A DNA stretch of 64,000 nucleotides, taken from JBGSUZ01 sp963677505 (GTDB lineage Bacteria; Bacillota; Clostridia; Peptostreptococcales; Acidaminobacteraceae). The DNA lies in contig CAXXWB010000014.1 of assembly GCA_963677505.2 (NCBI GenBank), positions 1 to 64,000 on the forward strand. The letters run 5' to 3'. Position numbers and translations under genes: made by a program. Below, piece by piece: positions 34,952 to 44,061 of the stretch. The notes beneath the pieces are model-generated. The model had not been told where the DNA came from and ran no database searches. It was given only the letters and a program-made list of their open reading frames with translations. The first letter of the stretch is position 1. Every line of letters begins with the position of its first letter.

Positions 34952-35878
34952 ATGAAAATAGTATTTATGGGAACACCTGATTTTGCCGTACCTTGTTTAG
35001 ATGTGTGCCAGGCTATGGGAGAAGTAGTCATGGTTGTGACACAACCCGATAGACAAAAAGGAAGGGGTAAGAAATTGGCCCCACCGCCTGTCAAAGAAAA
35101 AGCCCTCGAACTTGGACTTGAAGTCTTTCAACCTGAAAGAATTAAGCAAGAAGACGCCACGGCTGTGATTGAAGCCCTTAAGCCGGATTTGATTATTGTG
35201 GTAGCTTATGGTCAAATTTTATCCAAGCGGTTATTGGATATTCCGCCGCTAGGCTGCATCAATGTACATGCTTCACTTCTTCCAAAGCTGAGAGGCGCTT
35301 CACCAATTAACTGGTCCATTGTATCTGGAGAGAAAGAAACAGGCGTGACCACCATGTTCATGTCGGAAGGTCTAGATGAAGGCGATATGATTGATAAAAA
35401 GGTTATGGCAATCTCAGAGACCACAACGGCTGGAGAACTTCACGACGGGCTTATGGCAATGGGTGGAGAAGTACTTAAAGACACACTGGTTAAATGTCAA
35501 AAGGGCACAGTTCAAAGAACACCACAAGTGGGTAGTCTTTCCACCTATGCGCCTATTTTGAAAAAAGAAATGGCAAGAGTTGATTGGAACAAAACCGCTG
35601 AAAGTATCAGTTGTCTCATTCGTGGATTTGATCCTTGGCCAACAGCCTTTACGCATTATGAAAATCAAGTTATGAAGCTATATGCGCCATCAATTGAAGA
35701 CAATAATCAGCAAGTTGCATCTGGGACGATCCTAGAGGTTGGGAAAAATGGCATGCTTGTAAAAACAGGAGATCAGGCCATTCGAATTCAATGGATTCAA
35801 ATGCCTAATGGCAAAAAAATGAAAGTTTCAGATTATATTTTAGGTCATGAATTGGTGGCGGGTTCCGTTCTAGAATAA
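34952..35878 (+). CDS. fmt: Methionyl-tRNA formyltransferase
   Basis: Fmt formylates initiator Met-tRNA using 10-formyltetrahydrofolate. The 308-residue protein begins with MKIVFMGTPDFAVP, has the catalytic segment NVHASLLPKLRGASPIN, and ends in an OB-like C-terminal domain that holds the tRNA. It starts 2 bases after the def stop, with the ribosome site GAGGAAGAGG inside def, so the two are coupled. Confidence 0.97.
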   Translation: MKIVFMGTPDFAVPCLDVCQAMGEVVMVVTQPDRQKGRGKKLAPPPVKEKALELGLEVFQPERIKQEDATAVIEALKPDLIIVVAYGQILSKRLLDIPPLGCINVHASLLPKLRGASPINWSIVSGEKETGVTTMFMSEGLDEGDMIDKKVMAISETTTAGELHDGLMAMGGEVLKDTLVKCQKGTVQRTPQVGSLSTYAPILKKEMARVDWNKTAESISCLIRGFDPWPTAFTHYENQVMKLYAPSIEDNNQQVASGTILEVGKNGMLVKTGDQAIRIQWIQMPNGKKMKVSDYILGHELVAGSVLE

Positions 35879-35940
35879 GTATACATTTAGAATGGCGTAC
35901 ATGGCTGAACATCATTATTTGGCAATTTGGAGGCTTTATT

Positions 35941-36648
35941 ATGAATCATTTTTATCTTAGTCCTTTTGGCACAATGGGGTTGGTGTTTTTACTACCACTT
36001 TACATTTTTGCTATGTTTACACAATTCAATGTTAAGCACACCTTTAATAAATTTGCCACAGTTAGGTCTTATAAAGGTATGACAGGTGCAGAAGTTGCAC
36101 GGAGTATATTGGACCGAAATGGGTTGACACATATTCGTATTGAGCATATAGCGGGTGCGTTGTCAGATCATTACGATCCTAAAAACAATGTGATTCGCCT
36201 ATCAGATTCAGTATACGCCAGTCAAAGTATAGCTGCGATTTCTGTTGCAGCTCATGAAGTCGGACATGCACTACAATATGCGAATGGTTACACACCTATC
36301 AAAATCAGAAATTCGATTTTACCCCTTGCCAATATTGGTTCTCAGTCCATTGGGTTTTTAATTATGGCGGCGTTTATTTTTAGAGCGACTTTTATGATTG
36401 ATATAGGTATTTTGTTCTATACATTTGCGATTGTTTTCCAGATTGTCACTTTACCTGTAGAGTTCAATGCCAGTCGACGTGCCATTGGCGAGTTAACAGA
36501 TGGCTATTATATAGACAATCAGGAAGAAAGAGTGGCTAAAAAAGTACTAGGGGCTGCTGCCATGACCTATGTTGCTGCAGCTGCTGTAGCCCTTGGGGAA
36601 CTGGTTAGATTATTGCTTTACAGATTTTTGTTAAGAGATGATGATTGA
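35941..36648 (+). CDS. Membrane zinc metallopeptidase (YugP family)
   Basis: The 235-residue protein has an N-terminal membrane helix, the zinc protease motif HEVGH at residues 105-109, and two to three further hydrophobic segments. A downstream EFNASRRAI segment probably supplies another zinc ligand. Homologues of Bacillus YugP sit between fmt and rsmB in many Clostridia. The substrate is unknown. TTGGAGG lies 8 bases before the ATG. Confidence 0.9.
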   Translation: MNHFYLSPFGTMGLVFLLPLYIFAMFTQFNVKHTFNKFATVRSYKGMTGAEVARSILDRNGLTHIRIEHIAGALSDHYDPKNNVIRLSDSVYASQSIAAISVAAHEVGHALQYANGYTPIKIRNSILPLANIGSQSIGFLIMAAFIFRATFMIDIGILFYTFAIVFQIVTLPVEFNASRRAIGELTDGYYIDNQEERVAKKVLGAAAMTYVAAAAVALGELVRLLLYRFLLRDDD

Positions 36649-36654
36649 TTATTT

Positions 36655-36682
36655 CAAGCCCGACTCATTTGAATCGGGCTTG
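36655..36682 (+). terminator. Weak terminator-like hairpin before rsmB
   Basis: A 9-bp stem CAAGCCCGA/TCGGGCTTG with a 10-base loop lies just after the peptidase gene. There is no T-tract, so read-through into rsmB is likely. Confidence 0.4.
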
Positions 36683-36714
36683 TCTCATGTTAAGCCCAAA
36701 AAGGAGACTTTAGA

Positions 36715-38055
36715 ATGAATACAAACCCAAGGCAAGTGGCCTGTGATTTGTTACATCAAGTAATGAACGAAGGCGGGTTTTCCAATAAATTAATACAGAC
36801 AAAAGTTGACCAGAGCCAAATGTCAGATTTAGATAAGCGCTTTGTCAGAAGTTTGGTTTATGGCATTATAGAAAAATCAATGACCTTAGACTTTTGGATT
36901 GAACAGCTTTCAAGTGTTAAACTTAAAAAGATAGAGTCGAAGACTTTGATTATTCTTAAAATGGCTCTTTATCAAATTGCTTTTATGGAAAAAATACCTG
37001 AGTCTGCCGCAGTCAATGAGGCGGTTAAGTTAACAAAAAAAGCAAACTTTAGGAGCACAGGTTTCGTCAATGGTATTTTGAGAAGCTTTCTTAGATTGGA
37101 AGGAAAATGGCCTTACCCAGATGAAAAAAAAGATCCTGTGAGGTTTTTAAGTGTGTCCTATTCCCATCCTATTTGGTTAGTGGAAAGATGGATTACCCTT
37201 TATGGCAAGGAAGCTGCAGAAAATCTTATGGCAGCTGACAATGAAGTGCCATTGATTAGTCTTAGGTGCAACACCCTAAGAACTACAATAGATGAATTGG
37301 TTGAGGCATTAACTGAGGCAGGCTATACAGCTAAAAAACATGAAGTTATATCTGACGCAGTCCTTCTTCATAAAATGGGAACGACGCCTATTCACCTACT
37401 TGAAGCTTTTGAAAAAGGTCATTTTTTTGTACAGGATCTTAGCGCAATGTTGGTGGGTCATGTAGCAGCCCCTTCAAAAGGCGATATTATTTTGGATATG
37501 TGTGCTGCGCCAGGAGGTAAGTCAACACACTTGGCTCAACTTATGGAGGACCAAGGTGAGATTATTGCCAGAGACGTAAACCTATTTAAAACCAAGCAAG
37601 TTGAGGAGAATCTTCAGAGATTGGGTATCTCATGTATAACAACGGAAGTTGCAGATGCACTAATTTTTAATGAAAATGACATAGAAAAGTATGATAAAAT
37701 AATACTAGATGCACCCTGTTCTGGTTTAGGGATCATTCGCAGAAAACCAGAAATCAGATACAATCGGGTGTTGAGTGACATTTATCAGTTGTCGGAAATT
37801 CAAAAAAATATGCTTGAACATGCTTCGAAGTATGTTAAACCAGGTGGCAGCTTGATTTATAGCACATGTACCATCGATCCAATTGAGAACGACGAGATTC
37901 TTGGGTGGTTTCTCGAAACCCATCCATCCTATTATTTAGCTGAGTTGCCTGAAAGCCTAAAGGCGTTATCACAAGATGGCAAAGTGCTAAAGATGTATCA
38001 ATCTATTGATGGATTTGACGGATTTTACATCGCAAAATTAATTTATAATAAATAG
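36715..38055 (+). CDS. rsmB: 16S rRNA m5C967 methyltransferase RsmB (Sun)
   Basis: RsmB methylates C967 of 16S rRNA using S-adenosylmethionine. The 446-residue protein has an N-terminal NusB-like RNA-binding domain (about residues 5-135). The methyltransferase domain follows, with the SAM loop DMCAAPGGKSTH and the catalytic cysteines in DAPCSGLG and YSTCTI. AAGGAG precedes the ATG. The order fmt-(peptidase)-rsmB-PP2C-PASTA kinase-rsgA is conserved in Firmicutes. Confidence 0.95.
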   Translation: MNTNPRQVACDLLHQVMNEGGFSNKLIQTKVDQSQMSDLDKRFVRSLVYGIIEKSMTLDFWIEQLSSVKLKKIESKTLIILKMALYQIAFMEKIPESAAVNEAVKLTKKANFRSTGFVNGILRSFLRLEGKWPYPDEKKDPVRFLSVSYSHPIWLVERWITLYGKEAAENLMAADNEVPLISLRCNTLRTTIDELVEALTEAGYTAKKHEVISDAVLLHKMGTTPIHLLEAFEKGHFFVQDLSAMLVGHVAAPSKGDIILDMCAAPGGKSTHLAQLMEDQGEIIARDVNLFKTKQVEENLQRLGISCITTEVADALIFNENDIEKYDKIILDAPCSGLGIIRRKPEIRYNRVLSDIYQLSEIQKNMLEHASKYVKPGGSLIYSTCTIDPIENDEILGWFLETHPSYYLAELPESLKALSQDGKVLKMYQSIDGFDGFYIAKLIYNK

Positions 38056-38066
38056 AGGTGTTTTTC

Positions 38067-38795
38067 ATGGAGATGGCAGCGATTACCCACAGGGGTAACG
38101 TCAGAGAAAATAATGAAGACGCATATTACATCGACGTGACCGACGGAAAACTCTTGGCGGTTGCTGACGGCATGGGTGGTCACAAAGCAGGTGAAGTTGC
38201 CAGTAAAATGGCAATAGAAAAGGTTTTGGAAGTCTTCAAAAAAGAGAAATTTGATTCAGAACACATCGTTTCTGCTATTTTGAAGACCTTTGAAGAGGCC
38301 AGTGCTGAAATTGATGCTAAATCGAATGAAAATGAAAATTATGAAGGCATGGGAACCACTTTGACCCTTGCTTATTTGGAAGATGGCGTTTTATATATTG
38401 GCCATATTGGAGACAGCCGTGCCTATTTGATTGATTCAAGAGGTATTCGCAGAGTCACACAAGATCATACCTTAGTCTCAGAGCTGGTTCGTAAAGGCAC
38501 TATTTCTGAGCAGGAGGCAAAAAATCATCCTCAGAGGAATGTAATTATGAAAGCTTTAGGTTCTGGTTCTAAGGGCCTACCTGAAATTAAGGAAATTGAA
38601 ATTTGTGAACCAACAGTTGCAGTGATTTGTTCTGACGGGTTAACGGACTTAGTTAGCGACGAAGAAATTCACAAGGAAATAAGTGCTCATCGAGATGAAT
38701 TGGCCGAAGCACTTGTGGCACTGAAAGATATTGCATTACATCGCGGTGGCATAGACAATGTAACTATTGTTGCTGCTAGCATCCCATTGGCGTAA
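38067..38795 (+). CDS. prpC: PP2C-family Ser/Thr phosphatase (PrpC/Stp)
   Basis: This cytoplasmic metal-dependent phosphatase reverses phosphorylation by the adjacent PASTA kinase. The 242-residue protein has the PP2C metal-binding motifs RENNEDAYYI, VADGMGGH, GHIGDSRAY and CSDGLTD. The ATG at 38067 has AGAGG 8 bases upstream; the GTG at 38058 overlaps that site. It follows rsmB closely and precedes the kinase by 12 bases. Confidence 0.95.
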   Translation: MEMAAITHRGNVRENNEDAYYIDVTDGKLLAVADGMGGHKAGEVASKMAIEKVLEVFKKEKFDSEHIVSAILKTFEEASAEIDAKSNENENYEGMGTTLTLAYLEDGVLYIGHIGDSRAYLIDSRGIRRVTQDHTLVSELVRKGTISEQEAKNHPQRNVIMKALGSGSKGLPEIKEIEICEPTVAVICSDGLTDLVSDEEIHKEISAHRDELAEALVALKDIALHRGGIDNVTIVAASIPLA

Positions 38796-38807
38796 GAGGT
38801 GAATTGA

Positions 38808-40874
38808 ATGGATAGACTATTAGGAAAAGTATTAGGGAATCGTTACGAAATCGTAGAAAAAGTCGGAGAAGGCGGCATGGCGTTGGTCTACAAAGCTCAA
38901 TGCAGACTCTTAAACCGTTTTGTGGCCGTTAAAATTTTAAGACCAGAATATATTGAAGACGACGAATTTATTCAAAAATTTGATAAAGAGTCAAAGGCTG
39001 CGGCGAGCTTGTCCCATCCTGCTATTGTGAATGTTTATGATGTTGGTGCAGATGGAGAAGTGCGCTATATTGTCATGGAATATGTCAACGGCGTCACGCT
39101 GAAAAAGTATATTAAAGACTACCCAGGTTTCCTCAGCAATCGTGAAATCATTAGTATTGCCAAGCAAATTGCCCTTGCTTTAGACCATGCCCATCAAAAC
39201 CATATCATTCATAGAGATATTAAGCCTCACAATATTCTCATTTCAGAAGAGGGAATCGTTAAAGTTGCTGACTTTGGTATTGCTAGAGCCATTACGACCT
39301 CTACTATCATCAACACAACAGACATGATGGGTTCTGTTCATTATTCTTCGCCAGAGCAAGCTAGAGGCGGGTTTGTTGACGAACGTTCTGATTTATATTC
39401 TCTTGGCATCCTACTCTATGAGTTGGCAACTAAGCGGGTACCTTTTGACGGAGATTCTCCTGTGGCAGTTGCAATGAAACATTTAAAAGAAGATGTCATT
39501 TTGCCAAGCGCCATCAATGAAAATATCAGCTATGGCTTAGAGAGCATTATCATGAAGTCCATACAAAAGACCCCAGACAAACGTTATCAATCAGCTCTTC
39601 AATTAATTGAAGATTTAGAAGATGTTTTAATAAATCCAGACTTGGAAATCTTCATGGACATGGCAGAAGAAAGTTCGCCAACTATGGTGATGCCTAATCT
39701 AGGTGACTTAGAACCTTTAGATGAGGCATTCAACGAGAGAACGAGAAGTATTACCAAAAGGTCTCCGGATACAAATCCTAACCATATGAGAACCTCAAGA
39801 GAGATGGGTAAAAATGGTAACTTTAAACCTGAAAAGAAAAAGCTTGGGTTGACCATTGCATTAGCTTTGTTGTCAGTTCTCTTAGTCTTTGGCGCAGGTT
39901 TTGCCATCAAGAAGATGATTGCACCTGGAAAATCAGTTGAAATGATTGATGTTGTTGGTATGGACTATAAAGAAGCAACCACAAAAGTGGAAGCTCTAGG
40001 TCTTAAAGTAGACATTAGTGAAAGAGTGGAAAGTACAGGGTACGCTGTAGATCAAGTTGTTAGCCAATCGCAAGTAGCTGGGACAAAGCTTAAGGAAGGC
40101 TATACAGTTGCCTTGGTTATCAGTACTGGCTCAGAACAGATTTTAGTGCCTAATTTGGTTCAAAAAGATTTAAAAGAAGTTCAATATATGATTGAAAATC
40201 AAGGATTAAAACTTGGAACTATTGAATACGTTCAAAATGATTTGCCAGAAGGTACTGTTATTTCCCAGACACCATTTGCAGGTCAACAAATTGGGATCGG
40301 TGGTTCAGTAGATTTATTTGTCAGTAAAGGGACAGATCCTTCTAAAGTAAATATGCCTAAATTGGTAGGTCTTTCATTGACTGCGGCCAACAAGAAGTTA
40401 GCTGAATATAAAATTTCTGTTAATAACTTGTCTTATAATTTCTCTGACGAATATGCTAAAGATGCAGTTATGATTCAAAGTGTTGAAGCGGGCAAAGAAA
40501 TTTTAGAAGGCGAATCCGTCAATCTTGTAGTCAGCAAAGGAAAGAGTAGTAATGCTACAACTACTACAGGAACTAGCACTACTGGTGAAACAGGTAGTAC
40601 GGGAACGACAGGAGGCACTACTGGCGGAACCACAACCACAACGCCAGTCAAACCTAAATTCTATTCTGAAACAATGGATTTAGGTACTTCGGCAGACCAA
40701 ATTAACGTAAGAATTGTCAAACAACAAAATGGTGCTGAATCAGTGGTCTATGACAAAGTTCATCAAAGTTCTGAAGGGACATTTACTTTCTCTCTTGAGG
40801 GTACGGGTGAAGCAACAATATATATTTATTTCAATGATACACTTATGATTAGTAAAAAAGTCGTATTTGAGTAA
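38808..40874 (+). CDS. prkC: PASTA-domain Ser/Thr protein kinase (PrkC/Stk)
   Basis: This membrane kinase senses cell-wall fragments through external PASTA repeats and phosphorylates division, wall and translation factors. The 688-residue protein has an N-terminal Hanks-type kinase domain with GEGGMA (21-25 region), catalytic Lys42, HRDIKPHN at 135-142 and DFGIAR. A membrane helix lies at about 345-367, followed by three PASTA repeats (about 375-440, 441-508, 509-580). A Thr/Gly-rich low-complexity stretch (about 583-618) and an unassigned C-terminal beta-rich domain of about 70 residues follow. It pairs with the phosphatase upstream and rsgA downstream. Confidence 0.96.
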   Translation: MDRLLGKVLGNRYEIVEKVGEGGMALVYKAQCRLLNRFVAVKILRPEYIEDDEFIQKFDKESKAAASLSHPAIVNVYDVGADGEVRYIVMEYVNGVTLKKYIKDYPGFLSNREIISIAKQIALALDHAHQNHIIHRDIKPHNILISEEGIVKVADFGIARAITTSTIINTTDMMGSVHYSSPEQARGGFVDERSDLYSLGILLYELATKRVPFDGDSPVAVAMKHLKEDVILPSAINENISYGLESIIMKSIQKTPDKRYQSALQLIEDLEDVLINPDLEIFMDMAEESSPTMVMPNLGDLEPLDEAFNERTRSITKRSPDTNPNHMRTSREMGKNGNFKPEKKKLGLTIALALLSVLLVFGAGFAIKKMIAPGKSVEMIDVVGMDYKEATTKVEALGLKVDISERVESTGYAVDQVVSQSQVAGTKLKEGYTVALVISTGSEQILVPNLVQKDLKEVQYMIENQGLKLGTIEYVQNDLPEGTVISQTPFAGQQIGIGGSVDLFVSKGTDPSKVNMPKLVGLSLTAANKKLAEYKISVNNLSYNFSDEYAKDAVMIQSVEAGKEILEGESVNLVVSKGKSSNATTTTGTSTTGETGSTGTTGGTTGGTTTTTPVKPKFYSETMDLGTSADQINVRIVKQQNGAESVVYDKVHQSSEGTFTFSLEGTGEATIYIYFNDTLMISKKVVFE

Positions 40875-40906
40875 TAACTTGTGTAATCTAAAAATGGAGG
40901 GTCATC

Positions 40907-41782
40907 ATGGTAAAAGGAATCATCCTTAAGGGGATTGCTGGATTTTACTATGTCAAAACAGATGACAGCCTATTTGAATGTAAAGCTAGGGGTAAGTTTA
41001 AGAACCAAAAACTTACCCCTCTTGTTGGAGATAGGGTTCTGATTTTGCCAGAAAATGAAGAAAAGGCAACAATAGAAGAAATTGAAGAACGTAAGACCGA
41101 ATTAATAAGACCAGCCGTTGCCAACGTGGATCATTCGGTAATTGTATTTGCTGTACAAAATCCGGATCCCAATCGCATATTGTTGGATAAAATGACGGTA
41201 CTTTCCATTGCCGCAGGAGTGGTCCCCATTATTTGTTTTAATAAAATAGACGGGGACCAAAAAGGCGTGGGTAAAGAACTTAAAAAGATCTACGAGTCTG
41301 CAGGTTTTAAAGTGATTTTAACCTCTTGGAAAACAGGAGAGGGTCTTGAAGAGCTGAAAGCGGCAATTCAAGACAAAGTAACTGTATTTGCAGGTCCGTC
41401 AGGGGTTGGAAAATCATCACTTCTCAACAAACTGCAAAAAGGTTTGAGCCTAAAAACAGGTGAGCTTAGTGAAAAAATAAAAAGAGGAAAGCATACTACT
41501 CGGCATACAGAATTAATGCCTTTGGATCATGGCGGCTGGGTTGTTGACACCCCAGGTTTTACAAGCCTTGATCTTGAGTTCATTGAATTAAGTGAGCTCA
41601 AGGACTTTTTCCCTGAATTTGAAGAACAAGAAGAGTTTTGTCGTTTCGATGACTGCGTCCATATTAACGAACCGGGGTGCGGGGTCATTGCAGCTGTAGA
41701 CAGTTTTAAAATATCAGGACAAAGATACGAATCTTATCGTTATTTATATCAAGAAATTAAGAATACAAGGAGGCAGTACTAA
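40907..41782 (+). CDS. rsgA: Ribosome small subunit-dependent GTPase RsgA
   Basis: RsgA is a circularly permuted GTPase that checks late 30S maturation. The 291-residue protein has an N-terminal OB fold and G motifs in permuted order: NKID first, then the P-loop GPSGVGKSS near 163-171, then DTPGF. A zinc-binding C-terminal region carries CRFDDCVHINEPGC. TGGAGG precedes the ATG. The stop overlaps the rpe start (TAATG). In Firmicutes it is a known target of the PASTA kinase. Confidence 0.96.
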   Translation: MVKGIILKGIAGFYYVKTDDSLFECKARGKFKNQKLTPLVGDRVLILPENEEKATIEEIEERKTELIRPAVANVDHSVIVFAVQNPDPNRILLDKMTVLSIAAGVVPIICFNKIDGDQKGVGKELKKIYESAGFKVILTSWKTGEGLEELKAAIQDKVTVFAGPSGVGKSSLLNKLQKGLSLKTGELSEKIKRGKHTTRHTELMPLDHGGWVVDTPGFTSLDLEFIELSELKDFFPEFEEQEEFCRFDDCVHINEPGCGVIAAVDSFKISGQRYESYRYLYQEIKNTRRQY

Positions 41783-42444
41783 TGAAATTAGCACCTTCGA
41801 TTCTTTCTGCAGATTTTGGTAATTTGCTTGAAGATGTAAAAAAAGTAGAAGCAGCAGGATGTGAGTATTTGCATGTGGATGTTATGGATGGTCATTTTGT
41901 CCCTAATATTTCTTTTGGCGCTGTTGTATTACAAGCTGTTGCAAAGAAAACCAGCATGGTTAAAGATGTACATCTCATGATAGAAAATCCTGATAATTAT
42001 ATTGAAACCTTTGTGAAAGCAGGTGCAGACTTAATTACTGTCCATCAAGAAGCTTGTGTTCACTTGCACAGAACCATTCAAAATATTAAATCTTATGGGA
42101 TTAAAGCGGCTGTTTCTCTAAATCCTGCAACGCCCCTTAGCACGATAGAAGAAATTTTACCTGAGTTGGATATGGTTTTAATCATGTCTGTGAACCCAGG
42201 TTTTGGGGGTCAAAGCTATATCCATACGTGTACAGATAAAATAAGACGCCTCAGAAAAATGATTGAGGATAGAGGGCTTCAAATCGACATACAAGTGGAC
42301 GGCGGCATTAAAGCTGACAATGTTGGAATGGTCCTTGAAGCCGGTGCAAATATTATAGTGGCAGGTTCGGCACTCTTTGCTGGAGAAGGCATTGAGAAAG
42401 AGGTCTTGAAATTCAGAGAGGAAGCGAAAAAACTTGGCAAATAA
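41782..42444 (+). CDS. rpe: Ribulose-phosphate 3-epimerase
   Basis: Rpe interconverts ribulose 5-phosphate and xylulose 5-phosphate in the pentose phosphate pathway. The 220-residue TIM-barrel protein carries the family segments APSILSADF, HVDVMDGHFVPN, SVNPGFGGQ and DGGI. AGGAGGC lies at the end of rsgA. The end overlaps the thiN start. Confidence 0.97.
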   Translation: MKLAPSILSADFGNLLEDVKKVEAAGCEYLHVDVMDGHFVPNISFGAVVLQAVAKKTSMVKDVHLMIENPDNYIETFVKAGADLITVHQEACVHLHRTIQNIKSYGIKAAVSLNPATPLSTIEEILPELDMVLIMSVNPGFGGQSYIHTCTDKIRRLRKMIEDRGLQIDIQVDGGIKADNVGMVLEAGANIIVAGSALFAGEGIEKEVLKFREEAKKLGK

Positions 42445-43081
42445 AAAGCAGGTTCTGATTGTAACTGGCGGCAACCCCGTAAGGGAAGCGTTGATCAGGC
42501 AACAGGTTGCTGTCAGTATGTTTGTCATTGTAGCCGATGGTGGCATTAAAAATTTTATGAAAATAGAAGATATTGAACCTGATATGATTGTAGGTGATTT
42601 TGATTCAGCACCATTAGCTGAATGGGAAGAACGCTTTTCTGAAATCCCCAAGGTGACTTTTCCTAAAGAAAAGGACTATACAGATACAGAGTTGGCCATT
42701 CTAGAAGCCTTAAAGCAACCAGCAGAACAAGTTTGCATACTTGGAGCTACGGGTAGTCGTTTGGACCATACCTTGGCCAATATGATGCTTCTCAGGCGAA
42801 TTGAAAGGGCGGGGAAAACAGGCGTTATTCTTGACGACCACAATGAGATCCGTCAGATTGTGGCAGGGACGACAAAAGTCAACAGAGGCAATTGGTCCTT
42901 CATGAGTTTGATACCCATTTCTGAACGCCTTTGTGTGACGCTCAAAGGGTTTAAGTACCCCCTTGATAGAGCTGTTATTGACCAAGCCAGTACGGTAACT
43001 ATCAGTAATGAGCTTGTGGAAGATGAAGGCGAAATTCAACTTCATGAAGGTATGGCATTTTTAATAGGTTCAAGAGATTAA
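42434..43081 (+). CDS. thiN: Thiamine pyrophosphokinase
   Basis: ThiN converts thiamine to thiamine pyrophosphate using ATP. The 215-residue protein has the catalytic-domain pattern VADGGI, DMIVGDFDSA, FPKEKDYTDTELA and GATGSRLDHTLAN. The start appears to be the TTG at 42434, which overlaps rpe by 11 bases and has GAGGAAG 9 bases upstream. The next in-frame ATG would remove part of the fold. In Bacillus spoVM lies just downstream of this gene; here a terminator follows directly. Confidence 0.93.
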   Translation: MANKKQVLIVTGGNPVREALIRQQVAVSMFVIVADGGIKNFMKIEDIEPDMIVGDFDSAPLAEWEERFSEIPKVTFPKEKDYTDTELAILEALKQPAEQVCILGATGSRLDHTLANMMLLRRIERAGKTGVILDDHNEIRQIVAGTTKVNRGNWSFMSLIPISERLCVTLKGFKYPLDRAVIDQASTVTISNELVEDEGEIQLHEGMAFLIGSRD

Positions 43082-43089
43082 ACAGCAAA

Positions 43090-43138
43090 AAACCCCATCC
43101 TTAACTTCTAACGTGAGAAGTCATGGATGGGGTTTCTT
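43090..43138. terminator. Terminator after thiN, probably bidirectional
   Basis: An 11-bp stem (43090-43100 with 43125-43135) encloses a second 6-bp stem ACTTCT/AGAAGT. The + strand tail TTTCTTAG is modest; on the minus strand the structure exits into TTTTTTGCTG. Confidence 0.8.
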
Positions 43139-43178
43139 AGTTATAGGTTCCAACCTAAAGAAATTCATAAACTACATA

Positions 43179-43213
43179 AAAAGTCTGCTTTTAGATGCTA
43201 AAAGCAGACTTTT
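43179..43213 (-). terminator. Terminator after rpmB (minus strand)
   Basis: A 16-bp near-continuous stem pairs 43179-43194 with 43198-43213 around a 3-base loop. It lies 24 bases beyond the rpmB stop on the minus strand and exits into TTTATG. Confidence 0.8.
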
Positions 43214-43236
43214 ACTCAAAAGATTATCTCTTTGAG

Positions 43237-43428
43237 TTAGATAGCTCTTTGAACACTTCCTGAACGAAGGCATCTTGTGCACACCATAAGTCTCTTTGGT
43301 GATCCATTGACAACCGCCTTAACTCTTCTAAGGTTAGGAGCCCAAGTTCTTCTTGTATGGTTGTTCGCGTGAGACACGTTGTTACCAGACACTTTGCCTT
43401 TACCACACACTTCACATACTCTAGCCAT
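43237..43428 (-). CDS. rpmB: 50S ribosomal protein L28 (zinc-binding form)
   Basis: L28 is a small 50S subunit protein. The 63-residue product MARVCEVCGKG... has two CxxC pairs (CEVC and CTRC), marking the zinc-containing form of L28. The longer upstream in-frame reading (to 43503) lacks a ribosome site and runs through the promoter. The start at 43428 has GGGAGGTG upstream on the minus strand. It is monocistronic and divergent from asp23, a conserved Firmicutes arrangement. Confidence 0.97.
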   Translation of the reverse strand: MARVCEVCGKGKVSGNNVSHANNHTRRTWAPNLRRVKAVVNGSPKRLMVCTRCLRSGSVQRAI

Positions 43429-43474
43429 TTTAAATACACCTCCCTTGAGCAAATAACAAACATAAGCAGTATTA

Positions 43475-43503
43475 ATTATAGCAGTTATTACTATGAAAGA
43501 CAA
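43475..43503 (-). promoter_or_regulatory. Promoter for rpmB
   Basis: On the minus strand TTGTCT (43503-43498) and a perfect TATAAT (43480-43475) are separated by 17 bases, about 47 bases upstream of the rpmB start. Confidence 0.78.
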
Positions 43504-43543
43504 GTTTTAAATAAAAAATATGAGGTATAAATTTTTTAAACGA

Positions 43544-43572
43544 TTGAATAAAGCTGGTGTATACGATACAAT
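43544..43572 (+). promoter_or_regulatory. Promoter for asp23-fakA
   Basis: TTGAAT (43544-43549) and TACAAT (43567-43572) are separated by 17 bases. The predicted leader to the asp23 ATG is about 110 bases. Confidence 0.75.
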
Positions 43573-43688
43573 TATGAATAAGAATGTTTTTATTATAATT
43601 TTATTCTATTCTTTTTAAGAAACATCAGGCAAGAAGCTTGAGACAATAGACTCAAGTTCTTTAGATTTATAATGGGGAGGAATTACTT

Positions 43689-44045
43689 ATGACCATAAAA
43701 GTAGATAACAATTACGGAGCTATTTATATAAATAACGAAGTGATTGCTACAATCGCAGGTGCTGCAGCAATTGAATGTTACGGACTTGTTGGTATGGCTT
43801 CAAGATCTGCCAGCAATGGGATTGTTAGCTTATTAAAAAAAGAAAATTTAAGCAAGGGTGTCAAAATAAACGCGGACGAGAATGGTATAGTTATTGATTT
43901 GTTCGTCATTATCCAATTCGGCACTAAAATTTCAGTTGTAGCTCAAAATATTATAGAGCGCGTTAGATACAGTGTCGAAAATCAGACCGGCCTAAAGGTA
44001 CTCAAGGTTAACTTGAATATTGAAGGTGTCAGAGTTCAAGGTTAA
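43689..44045 (+). CDS. Asp23/Gls24-family envelope stress protein
   Basis: The 118-residue protein belongs to the Asp23 (DUF322) family, recognisable from the EVIATIAGAAAIECYGLVGMAS start and the central VDLFVIIQFG-like strand. In Staphylococcus Asp23 is a membrane-associated envelope stress protein. In Clostridia and Bacillus (YloU) a copy always precedes the fakA/yloV gene, as here. GGGGAGG precedes the ATG. Confidence 0.93.
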   Translation: MTIKVDNNYGAIYINNEVIATIAGAAAIECYGLVGMASRSASNGIVSLLKKENLSKGVKINADENGIVIDLFVIIQFGTKISVVAQNIIERVRYSVENQTGLKVLKVNLNIEGVRVQG

Positions 44046-44061
44046 TTGGGAGGCGAAGCAG

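Noticed and set aside
43224..43463. Alternative minus-strand frame over rpmB
   Set aside because: The other frame gives a complete L28 with two CxxC pairs and a good ribosome site, so this one is a shadow.
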